From Corynebacterium casei LMG S-19264 (GTDB lineage: Bacteria; Actinomycetota; Actinomycetes; Mycobacteriales; Mycobacteriaceae), in the NCBI RefSeq assembly GCF_000550785.1, contig NZ_CP004350.1, positions 1,716,009-1,780,008 of the forward strand: 64,000 bases of DNA, in the 5' to 3' direction. Of the stretch, positions 10,003-19,328 are shown piece by piece. Below the pieces are notes generated by a model. The model did no database searches, was not told the origin of the DNA, and was given only the letters and a program-made list of their open reading frames with translations. Each line of letters opens with the position of its first letter. Position 1 is the first letter of the stretch. A program made the translations under genes and the position numbers.

Positions 10003-11151
10003 ATGACATCGACCAACGTTTACACCGCATACCAGGCAGCCCGCAACAGCGGCTGGGACCTGGTGGCGGGCTTTAAAGATCGCGTTGGCACCACGCACCC
10101 AGAAGTTGTTGCGCGCGAGGACAACCTCAGCCAGGCCGAAGTAAACCTTTTGCTGCGAGTGCACAAGCGCATTAAGCCGCGTCAGAAAGTTGCATCCGAG
10201 CTCGGCCTGTCCTTCGACCACCTGAAAATTGTTTCAGTCGCCGTAGGCAAAGTTAATCAGAGTCTCAATAACCCGGGCCAGGTTTTGGAAGTAATGCTGC
10301 GCGCCTGTGCGAATAACACGGTCGCGGATGCCGCCGTGCACCTGAAAACCATCCTGAGCAAGTGCAACCGCCCAGACAAGCCTTCCCGCGTCAATCGCGT
10401 GAATTTCGCGAAAGAAGCCAACGAGAACGGGATGATTCATATCCAAGGCGTTCTACGCGAGCACGATGCCCGCGAAATCCAGGCACTGGCGCAGGGCTAC
10501 ATTGCGAGCAGCAAGAAGAAATATCCGCACCTGCAGTATGACCAGCTGTTCGCGAACTGGATGATGAAAACCCTCAAGTCCGGTGGCAGCGAGGGCGAGC
10601 AGAAGTATCAGCCGATGATCATCATTACCGGTGACCCAAATGTGGACTATGCCCGTGGGCACGTCAACACGCTATCCGGAGGTTCCATCCCGATTGAAGA
10701 AGCCGTGAACCTCGCACTCGCGGATACCGGCTATGTGGCGCACACCAGCGTCAAAGATGGCCGTGCGCAGCTCAACTTCATTCACCCGATTATTCGCACT
10801 CGTTTCTCCGCTGGCGAGCACCGCCTGGGAGTCATGCTCGAGACCTTGACTTGCACGCGCTGCGGGCGCCCCGCGATCACGTGCCAAGCGCACCACATCG
10901 ACGCTTATGCCTATGTGCGCAAGAAAGAGCACAGCTGGGATGACCTCGCCAACGCATGTGCCCCGCATAATGCGGCTAACGATGACAATCCCAATGCACC
11001 GCCGAAAAATGGCCGCATCATCCGGGATGAAAACGGATGGCCGGGCTATCAACCTCGCCCTGGCGATCCGATTTTCTATAATCCGCGGCCGATATTTTAT
11101 GAAGGCTGGCGCGGCACTGCCCACGACATGGCTAATAACCAGAAGGGCTAG
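10003..11151 (+). CDS. HNH endonuclease domain protein (DUF222-like)
   Basis: 382 aa. The C-terminal part carries a zinc-binding CTRCGRP motif followed by CQAHHIDAYAYV and the N-x8-H segment NACAPHNAAND, an HNH nuclease fold (about residues 285-335). The N-terminal 250 residues are helical and resemble the DUF222-type region found in many actinobacterial HNH proteins. Such genes are abundant and of uncertain role, sometimes linked to mobile elements. The stop overlaps the convergent polA stop by 4 bp and no terminator is visible between them. Confidence 0.85.
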   Translation: MTSTNVYTAYQAARNSGWDLVAGFKDRVGTTHPEVVAREDNLSQAEVNLLLRVHKRIKPRQKVASELGLSFDHLKIVSVAVGKVNQSLNNPGQVLEVMLRACANNTVADAAVHLKTILSKCNRPDKPSRVNRVNFAKEANENGMIHIQGVLREHDAREIQALAQGYIASSKKKYPHLQYDQLFANWMMKTLKSGGSEGEQKYQPMIIITGDPNVDYARGHVNTLSGGSIPIEEAVNLALADTGYVAHTSVKDGRAQLNFIHPIIRTRFSAGEHRLGVMLETLTCTRCGRPAITCQAHHIDAYAYVRKKEHSWDDLANACAPHNAANDDNPNAPPKNGRIIRDENGWPGYQPRPGDPIFYNPRPIFYEGWRGTAHDMANNQKG

Positions 11152-13796
11152 TGCGCGGCAGCATCCCAGTTGTCGCCGGTTCCGGCAGAGACCTCGAGTG
11201 GGACGCGCAAGCTAATCGATGCATCCATCTCCCTCTCCACAATCTCCTGCACCTGGTCGAGCTCACCAGGAGCAATTTCGACGACCAATTCGTCATGCAC
11301 CTGCAACAGCACGCGGGACTTGAATCCCTTGAGGGCTTTGTCGACGCGAATCATCGCGACTTTGATGATGTCCGCGGCGGTGCCCTGGATTGGGGCGTTG
11401 AGTGCTGCGCGCTCGGCGTTCTCACGTGCCAGCCGATTGTCAGAAATCAGTTCCGGCAGGTAGCGGCGACGTCCAAAGACCGTTGCGGTGTAGCCATCCT
11501 TGCGGGCTTGCTCAACCACGTCCGCCAGGTACTTCTTCACGCCGCCGAAGCGGTCGAAGTAGGCATCCATGGTTTTCTTCGCCTCGCCGGCAGGAATGGA
11601 CAGCTGCTGAGACAGACCAAACGCCGATAGACCGTAGACCAGACCGTAGGACATGGCCTTGACGCGGCGGCGTAGTTCGGACGTCACTTGATCGACTGGC
11701 ACGTCGAAGACGCGGGAGCCGACGTAGTTGTGCAGGTCCTCGCCTTCCTTGTACGCCTCAATCAAACCTGGGTCTTGGGACAGGTGCGCCATCACGCGCA
11801 TCTCAATCTGCGAATAGTCCGCCGTCAGCAAGGTTTCATAGCCTTCGCCGACGATAAACGCCGAACGAATCGTGCGGCCAGATTCCGTGCGCACTGGGAT
11901 ATTCTGCAGATTCGGATCCGTCGAGGATAGACGTCCCGTGGAGGCCACAGTCTGGTTGAAGGTCGTGTGGATGCGGCCATCAGGCTGCACGGTCTTAATC
12001 AAGCCTTCGAGCGTGGTCTTGAGCTTCTGGTACTCACGATGCGCCAGCAGATGATCCAAGAAAGGGTGCGGGTGATTGATAGCCAGCTGCTCAATTTCTT
12101 TCGCCGCCGTGGAGTAACCAGTCTTGGTCTTCTTCGTCTTCGGCAAATCAAGGGTCTCAAACAGGACTGTTTGCAGCTGCTTCGGGGAGTTTAGGTTCAG
12201 CTTCTCATCTCCAGCCAGTTCACGCGCAGCTTTTTCTTGCGCTGCGACCTGGTCCGCGAAGACCTCCTGCTGAGTTTCCAAGATGTCCACGTCAACCGCA
12301 ATGCCCACGGCTTCCATCTTGGCCAAGATGGACACCAGTGGGATTTCAAGTTCCACATAGAGCTGGTAGGAATCAATCTCCTGCAGCGCCTTGGTTAACT
12401 CCACGGTGAGTTCTATAATCGCTGCTGCGGAGTCGATTCCGCCGGTGTCATCAAGCAAAGACAACTGCTCGCTGGAGGAATCCAGCGTCTTACGCAGGTG
12501 GCGCTGATAGACATCGGTGAGCTCATAGGTTCGCTGTCCAGGACGCTGCAGGTAGGCCGCAAGCGCGGTATCGTGCGCGATGCCACCCAAGCTGATGCCA
12601 CGACCCTGAAGCATGTGGTACGCCGCTTTGGCTTCGTGCAGGAACTTTTCTGCATCCGATTCCAGCCACGCTGCCAGCGCCTTATCGTCCTCCGGGGAAA
12701 GCTCGGCGAGTTCAACGTGGATGCCTTCAAAGGCGGAATCCACAAGCGAAATACTCGTCGCATCACCCTGACCCGGACGACCATCACCGGTGATGAACAC
12801 GGCCACGCCATTCTTCCCGTCAAGCCACTTGGCTAGACTCTCCTCACTAACAGTCACTTTGACGTCACTATCAGACTCCGGCACTACGCCCGCGATATTC
12901 GGGAAAGCATCCACCACGCGCTCGCGGAGGTTGACGCCGAATTCGAGTTCATCGAAAAGCTCTGCAATCGTGGCTGCCTCCACGGGCTTGAAAGCCAAGT
13001 CTTGCGGACCGACTTCTAAGTCCATGTCGGTGATCATCTGCGTCAAGGTGCGGTTCAGGCGCACCTGCTCAATACGCTCACGCAGGTTCTCACCCACCAC
13101 GCCCTTAATGGCATCCGCATTGTCCAGCAGGTTGTCCAGATCGTTGTACTGCAAAATCCACTTCAACGCGGTTTTCTCACCCACCTTCGGCACGCCCGGC
13201 AGGTTATCTGAGCTATCACCGCGCAGCGCCGCATAATCCGGGTACTGCTCAGGGGTCAGCCCGTACTTCTCCTCCACTGCGGCCGGGGTAAAGCGGTGCA
13301 GCTTGGATACGCCCTGCATGGGATAGAGCACGGTGGTGGAGTCATTGACCAACTGCAGATAATCGCGGTCACCGGTGACAATCAAGGTGTCAAAGCCAGC
13401 CATGTCACTGGCCTGGGTGGCCAAAGTTGCCAGAATGTCATCGGCCTCGAAGTTCTCCCGCGACAAGGTGGTAATACCCGCCTTGTCCAGGATGTCGCGA
13501 ATGATGGTCACCTGGCCTTTAAACTCTTCCGGCGCCGATTCACGCTGCGCCTTGTATTCCGGGAACATGTCCGTGCGGAAAGTCTTGCGGCCCACGTCGA
13601 AGGCAACGGCGATGGAGTCTGGCTTTTCCTCGCCTACCAGCGAAGCCATCATGGACATGAAGCCATACACAGCATTGGTGTGCTGCCCGCCCGAGGTTGA
13701 GAACTTATCTACCGGCAGGGCGTAGAAGGCGCGAAAGGCCATGGAATGGCCGTCAATGAGAAGTAGCTTTGAAGTCACGTCTACCAGTGTAGGCAT
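11148..13796 (-). CDS. polA: DNA polymerase I
   Basis: 882 aa. It has an N-terminal 5'-3' exonuclease domain (LLIDGHSMAFRAFY; GDSSDNLPGVPKVGEKTA), a central domain lacking clear proofreading carboxylates (about residues 310-480, as usual in actinobacteria), and a C-terminal polymerase with motif A LLTADYSQIEMRVMAHL, motif B RRVKAMSYGLVYGLS and motif C VHDELV. It fills gaps in repair and processes Okazaki fragments. A GTG at 13778 (VTSKLLL) is an alternative start; neither start has a clear ribosome site. Convergent with the HNH gene. Confidence 0.97.
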   Translation of the reverse strand: MPTLVDVTSKLLLIDGHSMAFRAFYALPVDKFSTSGGQHTNAVYGFMSMMASLVGEEKPDSIAVAFDVGRKTFRTDMFPEYKAQRESAPEEFKGQVTIIRDILDKAGITTLSRENFEADDILATLATQASDMAGFDTLIVTGDRDYLQLVNDSTTVLYPMQGVSKLHRFTPAAVEEKYGLTPEQYPDYAALRGDSSDNLPGVPKVGEKTALKWILQYNDLDNLLDNADAIKGVVGENLRERIEQVRLNRTLTQMITDMDLEVGPQDLAFKPVEAATIAELFDELEFGVNLRERVVDAFPNIAGVVPESDSDVKVTVSEESLAKWLDGKNGVAVFITGDGRPGQGDATSISLVDSAFEGIHVELAELSPEDDKALAAWLESDAEKFLHEAKAAYHMLQGRGISLGGIAHDTALAAYLQRPGQRTYELTDVYQRHLRKTLDSSSEQLSLLDDTGGIDSAAAIIELTVELTKALQEIDSYQLYVELEIPLVSILAKMEAVGIAVDVDILETQQEVFADQVAAQEKAARELAGDEKLNLNSPKQLQTVLFETLDLPKTKKTKTGYSTAAKEIEQLAINHPHPFLDHLLAHREYQKLKTTLEGLIKTVQPDGRIHTTFNQTVASTGRLSSTDPNLQNIPVRTESGRTIRSAFIVGEGYETLLTADYSQIEMRVMAHLSQDPGLIEAYKEGEDLHNYVGSRVFDVPVDQVTSELRRRVKAMSYGLVYGLSAFGLSQQLSIPAGEAKKTMDAYFDRFGGVKKYLADVVEQARKDGYTATVFGRRRYLPELISDNRLARENAERAALNAPIQGTAADIIKVAMIRVDKALKGFKSRVLLQVHDELVVEIAPGELDQVQEIVEREMDASISLRVPLEVSAGTGDNWDAAAH

Positions 13797-13842
13797 GGTG
13801 ATTTTAATTTTGCGAACTACTTACGCTACTATCTCTTTGTGC

Positions 13843-13916
13843 GCCCCTGTAGCCCAATTGGCAGAGGCAACGGATTCAAAACCCGTCCAGTGTGAGTTCG
13901 AGTCTCACCAGGGGCA
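13843..13916 (+). tRNA. tRNA with anticodon CAA (Leu by code, class I shape)
   Basis: 74 nt. The acceptor stem GCCCCTG/CAGGGGC and the T arm GTGAG-TTCGAGT-CTCAC are both perfect. The anticodon loop TTCAAAA gives CAA, reading UUG (Leu). The variable region is only about 5 nt, unlike normal class II tRNA-Leu, and the anticodon stem closes with an A-C mismatch. Discriminator A; CCA is not encoded. Leu by anticodon is the default; the charging identity is uncertain. Confidence 0.75.
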
Positions 13917-13968
13917 CAACTTCGACACCCCGCTTATCAGTTCTTTTACTGGTGGCGGGGTGTTGTGC
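13914..13968 (+). terminator. Hairpin downstream of the tRNA
   Basis: Long stem: GCACAAC with GTTGTGC outside, and GACACCCCGC with GCGGGGTGT inside. It starts in the last bases of the tRNA and lacks a clean T tract, so it may act in processing or termination. Nothing further is recognised up to 14113. Confidence 0.55.
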
Positions 13969-14113
13969 ATTCCCCAAGACATAAGGAAACCAGCTATCCC
14001 ACCCTGGAGGACTTGTCGCCGGTAACTGTTTCAGTTCTAAGCCGCGTAAATGAAGGATTTCAATCTCGACTTTTCATGGGCTTGGAAATTGAACATCTCT
14101 TCAGAAGCTGGAT

Positions 14114-14923
14114 TTAGATGTCTATGTCGAAGTCATCGATTTCGAGGGAGCCGTCGCCGGCTGCGATTGCAGTGAGGCGTGCGATGTCGATGGCGGTGTT
14201 TGTGGTGCCGCGTTTCCAGTAGCCGAAGACTTGCATGTTTTCGGGCGTGATGCCGAGGTCGTGTTTGCAGCGGCGGCGGATTTCGCGGATATCGTCGCGT
14301 TCGCTGGAGGCCCAGACACTCGCGGTAGCGGGAACGTCGAGAGCGGCGAAGGCTTCAGACAGTGTTGTGTCTACGCGCTGCAGTTCCACGTTGCGGCCGG
14401 TGAGTTCTGCTTGGACGATGGCGAATTCATCGGCTGGCACGGCGGCGATGAGGTGGGTTGGGCCGTCGAAGTTCATGGTGCGCAGTATGCGTGCGGCAGC
14501 GGGTAGCGCGGAGGAGTCGGCGAGCAGAATGCGCGAGGGGGCATCGGTGGGCACGCGGGGTGGGCGCGGGCCGACAATGGCTATCTCATCGCCGATGGCA
14601 AGAGAGTTCAGCCATCGCATGGCGGCAGAGCTTTCACCCTGTTTGACTATGTCCACCTCAATCAACCGGCGGTCCACGTCGACTTCAGCGAGCGTGTAAA
14701 CCCGCGAGGTCGCAGTTGGCGCGCACGGGATGCCGGCAAATTCCACGGGCTGCTCCCCCAGCGAGATACGGATGGTGGGATTAGGCAGCGCCCAGGCGGC
14801 AAAGTCATTATCACCGGAGACCGTGCCAGCGACGCGCACTAGATCCTCGGTGCGTTGTTCAATCCCGGTGATGGTCCAGCAGCGGTCATCAATCCCCTGC
14901 TTATGTTGTGGACTGTTGAGCAC
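14114..14923 (-). CDS. Siderophore-interacting protein (FAD-binding ferric-siderophore reductase family)
   Basis: 269 aa. The N-terminal FAD-binding barrel includes SRVYTLAEVD (the R-x-Y-T flavin motif), and the C-terminal SIP/NAD(P)-binding domain includes the pattern AIVGPRPPRVP and ends with VFGYWKRGTTN, typical of ViuB/SIP proteins. Such enzymes reduce ferric siderophores in the cytoplasm to release iron. The start is a GTG at 14923. A DtxR-like box lies 44 bp upstream, consistent with iron repression. No transporter gene is adjacent; the siderophore ABC operon is about 23 kb away. Confidence 0.88.
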   Translation of the reverse strand: MLNSPQHKQGIDDRCWTITGIEQRTEDLVRVAGTVSGDNDFAAWALPNPTIRISLGEQPVEFAGIPCAPTATSRVYTLAEVDVDRRLIEVDIVKQGESSAAMRWLNSLAIGDEIAIVGPRPPRVPTDAPSRILLADSSALPAAARILRTMNFDGPTHLIAAVPADEFAIVQAELTGRNVELQRVDTTLSEAFAALDVPATASVWASSERDDIREIRRRCKHDLGITPENMQVFGYWKRGTTNTAIDIARLTAIAAGDGSLEIDDFDIDI

Positions 14924-14966
14924 CCCGATGAGTTGTTCCGGATTTATACTGTTCCCCTTTGCAAGT

Positions 14967-14985
14967 TATGGCAAGCCTTACCTTA
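14967..14985 (-). promoter_or_regulatory. Probable DtxR iron box upstream of the siderophore-interacting protein gene
   Basis: The 19-mer TAAGGTAAGGCTTGCCATA (minus strand) is an imperfect palindrome centred on a G and matches 12 of the 18 arm positions of the DtxR consensus TTAGGTTAGSCTAACCTAA by eye. Confidence 0.6.
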
Positions 14986-15012
14986 ATGAATTGCCTCGGG
15001 GAACGCAGCAGT

Positions 15013-16215
15013 CTATTTGCTCACATACGCGCCGATGGCAGCGACGCAGGCGCGTACGCCGGTGACAAGGGTGGGGTCTTCGACAGGCAGAAAGCGCGGC
15101 GAGTGGTTCTTGGCGGGGTTGTCATCGCCAGCAGCGGCACCGCCGAAGAACCAGAACATGCTGGGCACGTCGATGGCTTCAGCGAGGTGGCCAAAGTCCT
15201 CAGAGCCCATGAGCGGTGGGGTTTCGATGACGTTGGCATCGCCAAGCTCTGCGCGAAGTGCTGCGGCAACCTTGGCGCCCTCTTCGGCGTCGTTTTTGAG
15301 CTGCGGGAAGGTGTACATCTCTTCGATGTCTGGCTGGGGCGCGCCGGAAGCTTCGGCCTCGGCGTTGACAATGCGGGTAATCGAGGCCAGCACGTGCTCG
15401 CGCACATCCGGGGTCAGGGTGCGGATGTTGAGCTTGAGCTCCGCGCGGTCTGGGATGATGTTCTCCTTCAGCCCGGCATTGAAAGTGCCCACGGTGACCA
15501 CGGCGGAGTCGAGCGGCGCGATTTCGCGGCCAACAATCGTCTGCAGGCGGGTAACAATGTGTGCGCCGAGGACAATCGGGTCGATCGAGTCTTGCGGCTG
15601 GGAGCCGTGGGATTGCTCGCCATAGAGGGCGATCTTCAGCGAATCGGCCGCAGCCATTGCCGCGTTGAGCGTGTAGTTGATGGTGCCGGATTCAAATGGG
15701 AACACGTGCTGGCCCATCACGATGTCCGGCTTGGGAGCCTTGTCCCACAAGCCGTCATCGACCATGGCGCGGGAGCCTTCAGCGGTTTCTTCCGCCGGTT
15801 GGAAGATCCACACGATGGTGCCGGCCCAGGCGTCGGCTTGCTCATGGATAAGGCGCGCGGACGTCAATGCTGCGGTCACGTGCGAGTCGTGGCCACAGCC
15901 ATGCATGACAGGCACGGTGGCACCGCCTAATTCGCCAGTGCTTTCCGATGCATACTCCACCCCCGTCGCCTCTTTAATCGGCAAAGCGTCCGTGTCAGCG
16001 CGAAAAGCCACCAAGGGCCCATCGCCGTACTTATCGATGGCCACCACACCAGTGCCGCCGCAGCGGAAATGCTCCAGGCCGATGTCATCGAGTTCCGCCT
16101 CAATGAATTCCTGGGTCTTGTGCTCCTGCATGGAAAGCTCAGGGTTTTGGTGCAAGTGACGGTAGGTTGCAATCATCTTGTCGGTTGCTACTTGGGACAA
16201 AGTCGAGTTCAACAT
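15013..16215 (-). CDS. M20-family amidohydrolase (N-acyl-amino acid / peptide hydrolase)
   Basis: 400 aa. Zinc/manganese-binding motifs of the M20D family are visible: VMHGCGHDSHVTAAL, IFQPAEETAEGSRAMVDDGL, and MGSEDFGHLAE near the C-terminus. These enzymes hydrolyse N-acyl amino acids or related amides; the exact substrate is not readable. The start at 16215 (MLNSTLSQVATDK) fits homologues; the open frame extends upstream without support. It is divergent from the small secreted protein at 16307, with about 90 bp between them. Confidence 0.9.
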   Translation of the reverse strand: MLNSTLSQVATDKMIATYRHLHQNPELSMQEHKTQEFIEAELDDIGLEHFRCGGTGVVAIDKYGDGPLVAFRADTDALPIKEATGVEYASESTGELGGATVPVMHGCGHDSHVTAALTSARLIHEQADAWAGTIVWIFQPAEETAEGSRAMVDDGLWDKAPKPDIVMGQHVFPFESGTINYTLNAAMAAADSLKIALYGEQSHGSQPQDSIDPIVLGAHIVTRLQTIVGREIAPLDSAVVTVGTFNAGLKENIIPDRAELKLNIRTLTPDVREHVLASITRIVNAEAEASGAPQPDIEEMYTFPQLKNDAEEGAKVAAALRAELGDANVIETPPLMGSEDFGHLAEAIDVPSMFWFFGGAAAGDDNPAKNHSPRFLPVEDPTLVTGVRACVAAIGAYVSK

Positions 16216-16306
16216 GTGGCCCAAAGTACTCTTTCTTTCACATTGAATGGCGTGGTGCAGTACCCTAATGGAAGATAATTCCAACCATCTTTTCAGGAGA
16301 TACACT

Positions 16307-16660
16307 ATGCGCACCAAGCTCGCCGCCCTGATCACTGCAACCGCAGTCGCTGTCGCGCCAGTTTCGATCGCCAATGCCCAGGATATTTCATCCGAAATTA
16401 GCGACACTCTGGAGCAGTCCTCCGCAGAATCCTCTCAGGGCGCAGAAAGCTTGGAAGTCCCAACCTCCTCTGAAAATGGTGCCGGCACCTCTTCCCTGCC
16501 AACCTTCGGAATGGGTGACTCCCCTGAGCAGAACTTCCTCCTCGATGTTGTGATCTCACTCGGTGTCTGGGCTGTGCTCGGTTCCATCTACGGTGCAGTG
16601 ATTGCGCCGAACCTGCCAACCGTGAACATTTATGACGTTTTGCCGTTCCTACGCGGCTAG
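16307..16660 (+). CDS. Small secreted/membrane-tethered protein
   Basis: 117 aa. It has a clear Sec signal peptide (residues 1-25, cleavage after SIANA), then a Ser/Glu-rich segment and a hydrophobic stretch around residues 78-100 (NFLLDVVISLGVWAVLGSIY) that may anchor it. The ribosome site AGGAG is 7 nt upstream of the chosen ATG; a longer in-frame start would destroy the signal peptide. I do not recognise the family. It is followed 62 bp later by the DUF368 gene on the same strand. Confidence 0.75.
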   Translation: MRTKLAALITATAVAVAPVSIANAQDISSEISDTLEQSSAESSQGAESLEVPTSSENGAGTSSLPTFGMGDSPEQNFLLDVVISLGVWAVLGSIYGAVIAPNLPTVNIYDVLPFLRG

Positions 16661-16722
16661 GATTTTATGCGCATATACGTGTACGGTGAAGCGTTGATCT
16701 ATACACGTTAAGGGGTTTACTT

Positions 16723-17547
16723 TTGCAGCATATTCTCAACTTGATTCGCGGTGCTTTGATTGGATCCGCGGAGCTCGTACCGGGTATTTCAGGCGGCACG
16801 GTCGCGCTGATCGTCGGCATTTATGAGCGCGCACTGCACAACGCTAACTTGCTTATTAAGGGCAAGATCAAAGAGGTTGATTGGCTGTTTCTGCTCACGG
16901 TTGGCGTTGGCATGGTCGTTGCCGTGTTCGGCATGTCCACGGTGTTGTCCTCCTTCGTGGACAATAACTTCTCCATCTCCCATGCATTGTTCATGGGCAT
17001 GGTTGCTGTCTCCATGCTGGTGCCTATCTCCATGATGAGTAAGGTAGACCGCGCAAAGCCGCAGTACTGGATTTACGCCCTGGTTGCTGCCGTGGTGATT
17101 TTCGTGATGACGGGCTTTACATCCGAAGCAGTCGAAGACCCGAATCTCATTGTGATCTTCTTCGCCGCCGCTGTTGCTGTGTGCGCGCTGATTATGCCGG
17201 GCGTTTCAGGTTCCCTCATTTTGCTGATGCTGGGCCTGTACCAGCCGACTATCGCAGCTGTGTCCGACGGTAATTTCACCGTCATCATTGTCTTCATCGT
17301 GGGCGCTATCTGCGGCCTTGCTGCTTTCGTGCGCACTTTGAATTACCTCCTGGACTCTCACCGCGGCGCAACCCTTGCCGTCATGACTGGTTTCATGCTC
17401 GGTTCGCTGCGCGCGCTGTGGCCTTGGGGTGAAGGCCAAGATGCCGGCTCTTTGCCAATTATTGCCATGTTGGTTCTTGGCGGCGCAATCGTTGGCGGTT
17501 TCATTTTTGCAGATACGCAGATTGCCAAGAAGAAGGCGGCCGCGTAG
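16723..17547 (+). CDS. DUF368 membrane protein (polyprenyl-phosphate translocase family)
   Basis: 274 aa with about eight membrane segments. The hallmark DUF368 N-terminus LIRGALIGSAELVPGISGGT and a matching internal half-repeat IMPGVSGSLILLMLGLY (about residues 160-176) are both present. DUF368 proteins were recently identified as undecaprenyl-phosphate transporters (PopT) in Gram-negatives and firmicutes, recycling the cell-wall lipid carrier. The start is a TTG preceded by AAGGGG. The stop is immediately followed by the ATG of an amino acid ABC transporter gene, so they are probably co-transcribed. Confidence 0.88.
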   Translation: MQHILNLIRGALIGSAELVPGISGGTVALIVGIYERALHNANLLIKGKIKEVDWLFLLTVGVGMVVAVFGMSTVLSSFVDNNFSISHALFMGMVAVSMLVPISMMSKVDRAKPQYWIYALVAAVVIFVMTGFTSEAVEDPNLIVIFFAAAVAVCALIMPGVSGSLILLMLGLYQPTIAAVSDGNFTVIIVFIVGAICGLAAFVRTLNYLLDSHRGATLAVMTGFMLGSLRALWPWGEGQDAGSLPIIAMLVLGGAIVGGFIFADTQIAKKKAAA

Positions 17548-18414
17548 ATGCGCTATAAGGTTTTAGCCGCGTTGGCTTCAGTCGGCGTGCTCAGCGGTTG
17601 CGTGACCAACTCGGAGCCTGTGCTTCCGGAAGGCTGGGAAGAGATCACCCCCGAGCGGGTTAATGAAATCGCAGCGCTTGTCGATGACGAAGATGGCGTC
17701 CTCACCGCCGGCACCAACCCTCCTTTCGCGCCTTTTGAGCTCAAAGATGAAAATGGTCAGATTGTGGGCGTGGAAATGGATTTGGCGCGCGCGATGGCGA
17801 GCATCATGGGCTTGGACTTCCGTCCCGTGGAGCAGGACTTCGCCATGATTTTGCCCTCTATTCAAGGCGGACAGATTGATATTGGCGTCTCCGGCTTTAC
17901 GGACACTGAAGAGCGCCGCCAGAACTTTGACTTTGTCAATTACCTCTACGCCGGTATTCAGTGGGCGCAGCCAACCACGAACGAAGAGGACGTGGACCCA
18001 GCCAACGCGTGTGGTATGACCGTCGCGGTGCAGCGCACCACGGTCTCTGAAACTGATGACGTTCGTCCGAAGGCGGAAGCATGCGATGGCGACCTGGAGA
18101 TTTTGAGCTATGACACCTCCGATAACGCAGCCATCGCAGCGCTGACTGGCCGTGCGGATGCCCTGTCTGCGGACTCCCCAGTGACTGCATATGCCGTTAA
18201 CCGTTCCGAAGGCAAGCTGGAACTCGTCGGCGACATCTTTGATGCTGCGCCTTATGGCATGGCTGTGCCGAAAGATTCCGAATACGGCCCGGCAATGGCC
18301 GCTGCCCTCCAACACCTGATCGACACCGGCGATTACGCCCGAATTCTTGCCCAGTGGGGTATTGAAGACGGCCTCATCGACACGGCAATGATTAATGAAA
18401 GGCCCATTTCATGA
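17548..18414 (+). CDS. Polar amino acid ABC transporter, substrate-binding lipoprotein
   Basis: 288 aa. The signal peptide ends in a lipobox (VLSGC, Cys about 17). The SBP_bac_3 fold is shown by GTNPPFAPFELKDENGQI, VGVEMDLARAMA, and the DIGVSGFTDTEERRQNFDF segment that lines the amino acid site. It is probably specific for a polar or charged amino acid (glutamine/glutamate type). The first codon touches the stop of DUF368, and the last 4 bases overlap the permease gene, showing tight operon structure. Confidence 0.92.
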   Translation: MRYKVLAALASVGVLSGCVTNSEPVLPEGWEEITPERVNEIAALVDDEDGVLTAGTNPPFAPFELKDENGQIVGVEMDLARAMASIMGLDFRPVEQDFAMILPSIQGGQIDIGVSGFTDTEERRQNFDFVNYLYAGIQWAQPTTNEEDVDPANACGMTVAVQRTTVSETDDVRPKAEACDGDLEILSYDTSDNAAIAALTGRADALSADSPVTAYAVNRSEGKLELVGDIFDAAPYGMAVPKDSEYGPAMAAALQHLIDTGDYARILAQWGIEDGLIDTAMINERPIS

Positions 18415-19328
18415 GTACCCCTGAGAGGATCAAAGCTAAGCCGCTTCGCCATCCCTGGCGCTGGGCTTTCGCCCTCATTGTCCTGGCGCTAGCCATCTGG
18501 TTCGTGATTTCGGCCGCCCGCAATGAGGCTTATGGCTGGGATACTTACTTCGCGTATGTTCTGGACACCCGCATTGCTATCGCGGCCCTGCATACTCTTG
18601 CCATCACGCTATTGGCAATGATCATCGGTGTGGTCGGCGGCGCCATCCTGGCTGTACTGCGCATGTCCCCTAACCCGGTGCTGCGTTCTATTTCCTGGGT
18701 GTTTTTGTGGGTCTTCCGTGGCACCCCAATCTATGTTCAGCTGGTGTTCTGGGGTCTGCTCGGTGCGCTGTATCAGTCCATCAACTTGGGCTTCGCCGAG
18801 ATTTCGCTCGAGGGCGTGTTGTCCTCGGCATTCTTCCTCTCCGTTATCGGCCTGGGTCTGAATGAGGCCGCGTACATGGCGGAGATTGTGCGCTCGGGTA
18901 TTTCTTCGGTGCCAGAAGGCCAGAAGGAAGCATCGAAGGCCTTAGGCATGGGCTGGTGGATGACCATGCGCCGCACGGTGATGCCGCAGGCCATGCGCAT
19001 TATCATCCCACCAACTGGCAATGAGTTCATTTCCTTGCTCAAGACCTCTTCCCTGGTTGTCGCAATTCCTTATACCCATGAGATTTTCGGCCGCGCGACT
19101 GATATTTCCGCCGCACTCTTTGAGCCGATTCCATTACTCATGGTCGCCGCGACCTGGTACCTGGTGATTACTTCCATCTTCATGGTGGGCCAGCATTACT
19201 TGGAGAAGTACTACGAAAAGGGCGCGACCCGTGAGTTGACCGGCCGTCAGCTGGCAGCTTTGGCAGATGCCGAGGGCAACATCCCCCGCAACGTTTCCGT
19301 CATCCCGGAGGTAGACCGCAATGAATAA
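18411..19328 (+). CDS. Polar amino acid ABC transporter permease
   Basis: 305 aa. The HisM/GlnP-type permease domain (about residues 60-270) contains [34 protein letters not shown] and the EAA loop region [20 protein letters not shown] that contacts the ATPase. About five membrane segments, with an extra N-terminal hydrophobic segment near residues 17-38. It overlaps both neighbours by 4-8 bp. Confidence 0.93.
   Translation: MSTPERIKAKPLRHPWRWAFALIVLALAIWFVISAARNEAYGWDTYFAYVLDTRIAIAALHTLAITLLAMIIGVVGGAILAVLRMSPNPVLRSISWVFLWVFRGTPIYVQLVFWGLLGALYQSINLGFAEISLEGVLSSAFFLSVIGLGLNEAAYMAEIVRSGISSVPEGQKEASKALGMGWWMTMRRTVMPQAMRIIIPPTGNEFISLLKTSSLVVAIPYTHEIFGRATDISAALFEPIPLLMVAATWYLVITSIFMVGQHYLEKYYEKGATRELTGRQLAALADAEGNIPRNVSVIPEVDRNE

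Noticed and set aside
13741..14025. Plus-strand frame spanning the tRNA, including APVAQLAEATDSKP
   Set aside because: This peptide is the translated tRNA itself, a well-known annotation artefact.
14959..15930. Plus-strand frame of 323 codons opposite the M20 amidohydrolase
   Set aside because: Shadow of the real gene; catalytic motifs are on the minus strand.
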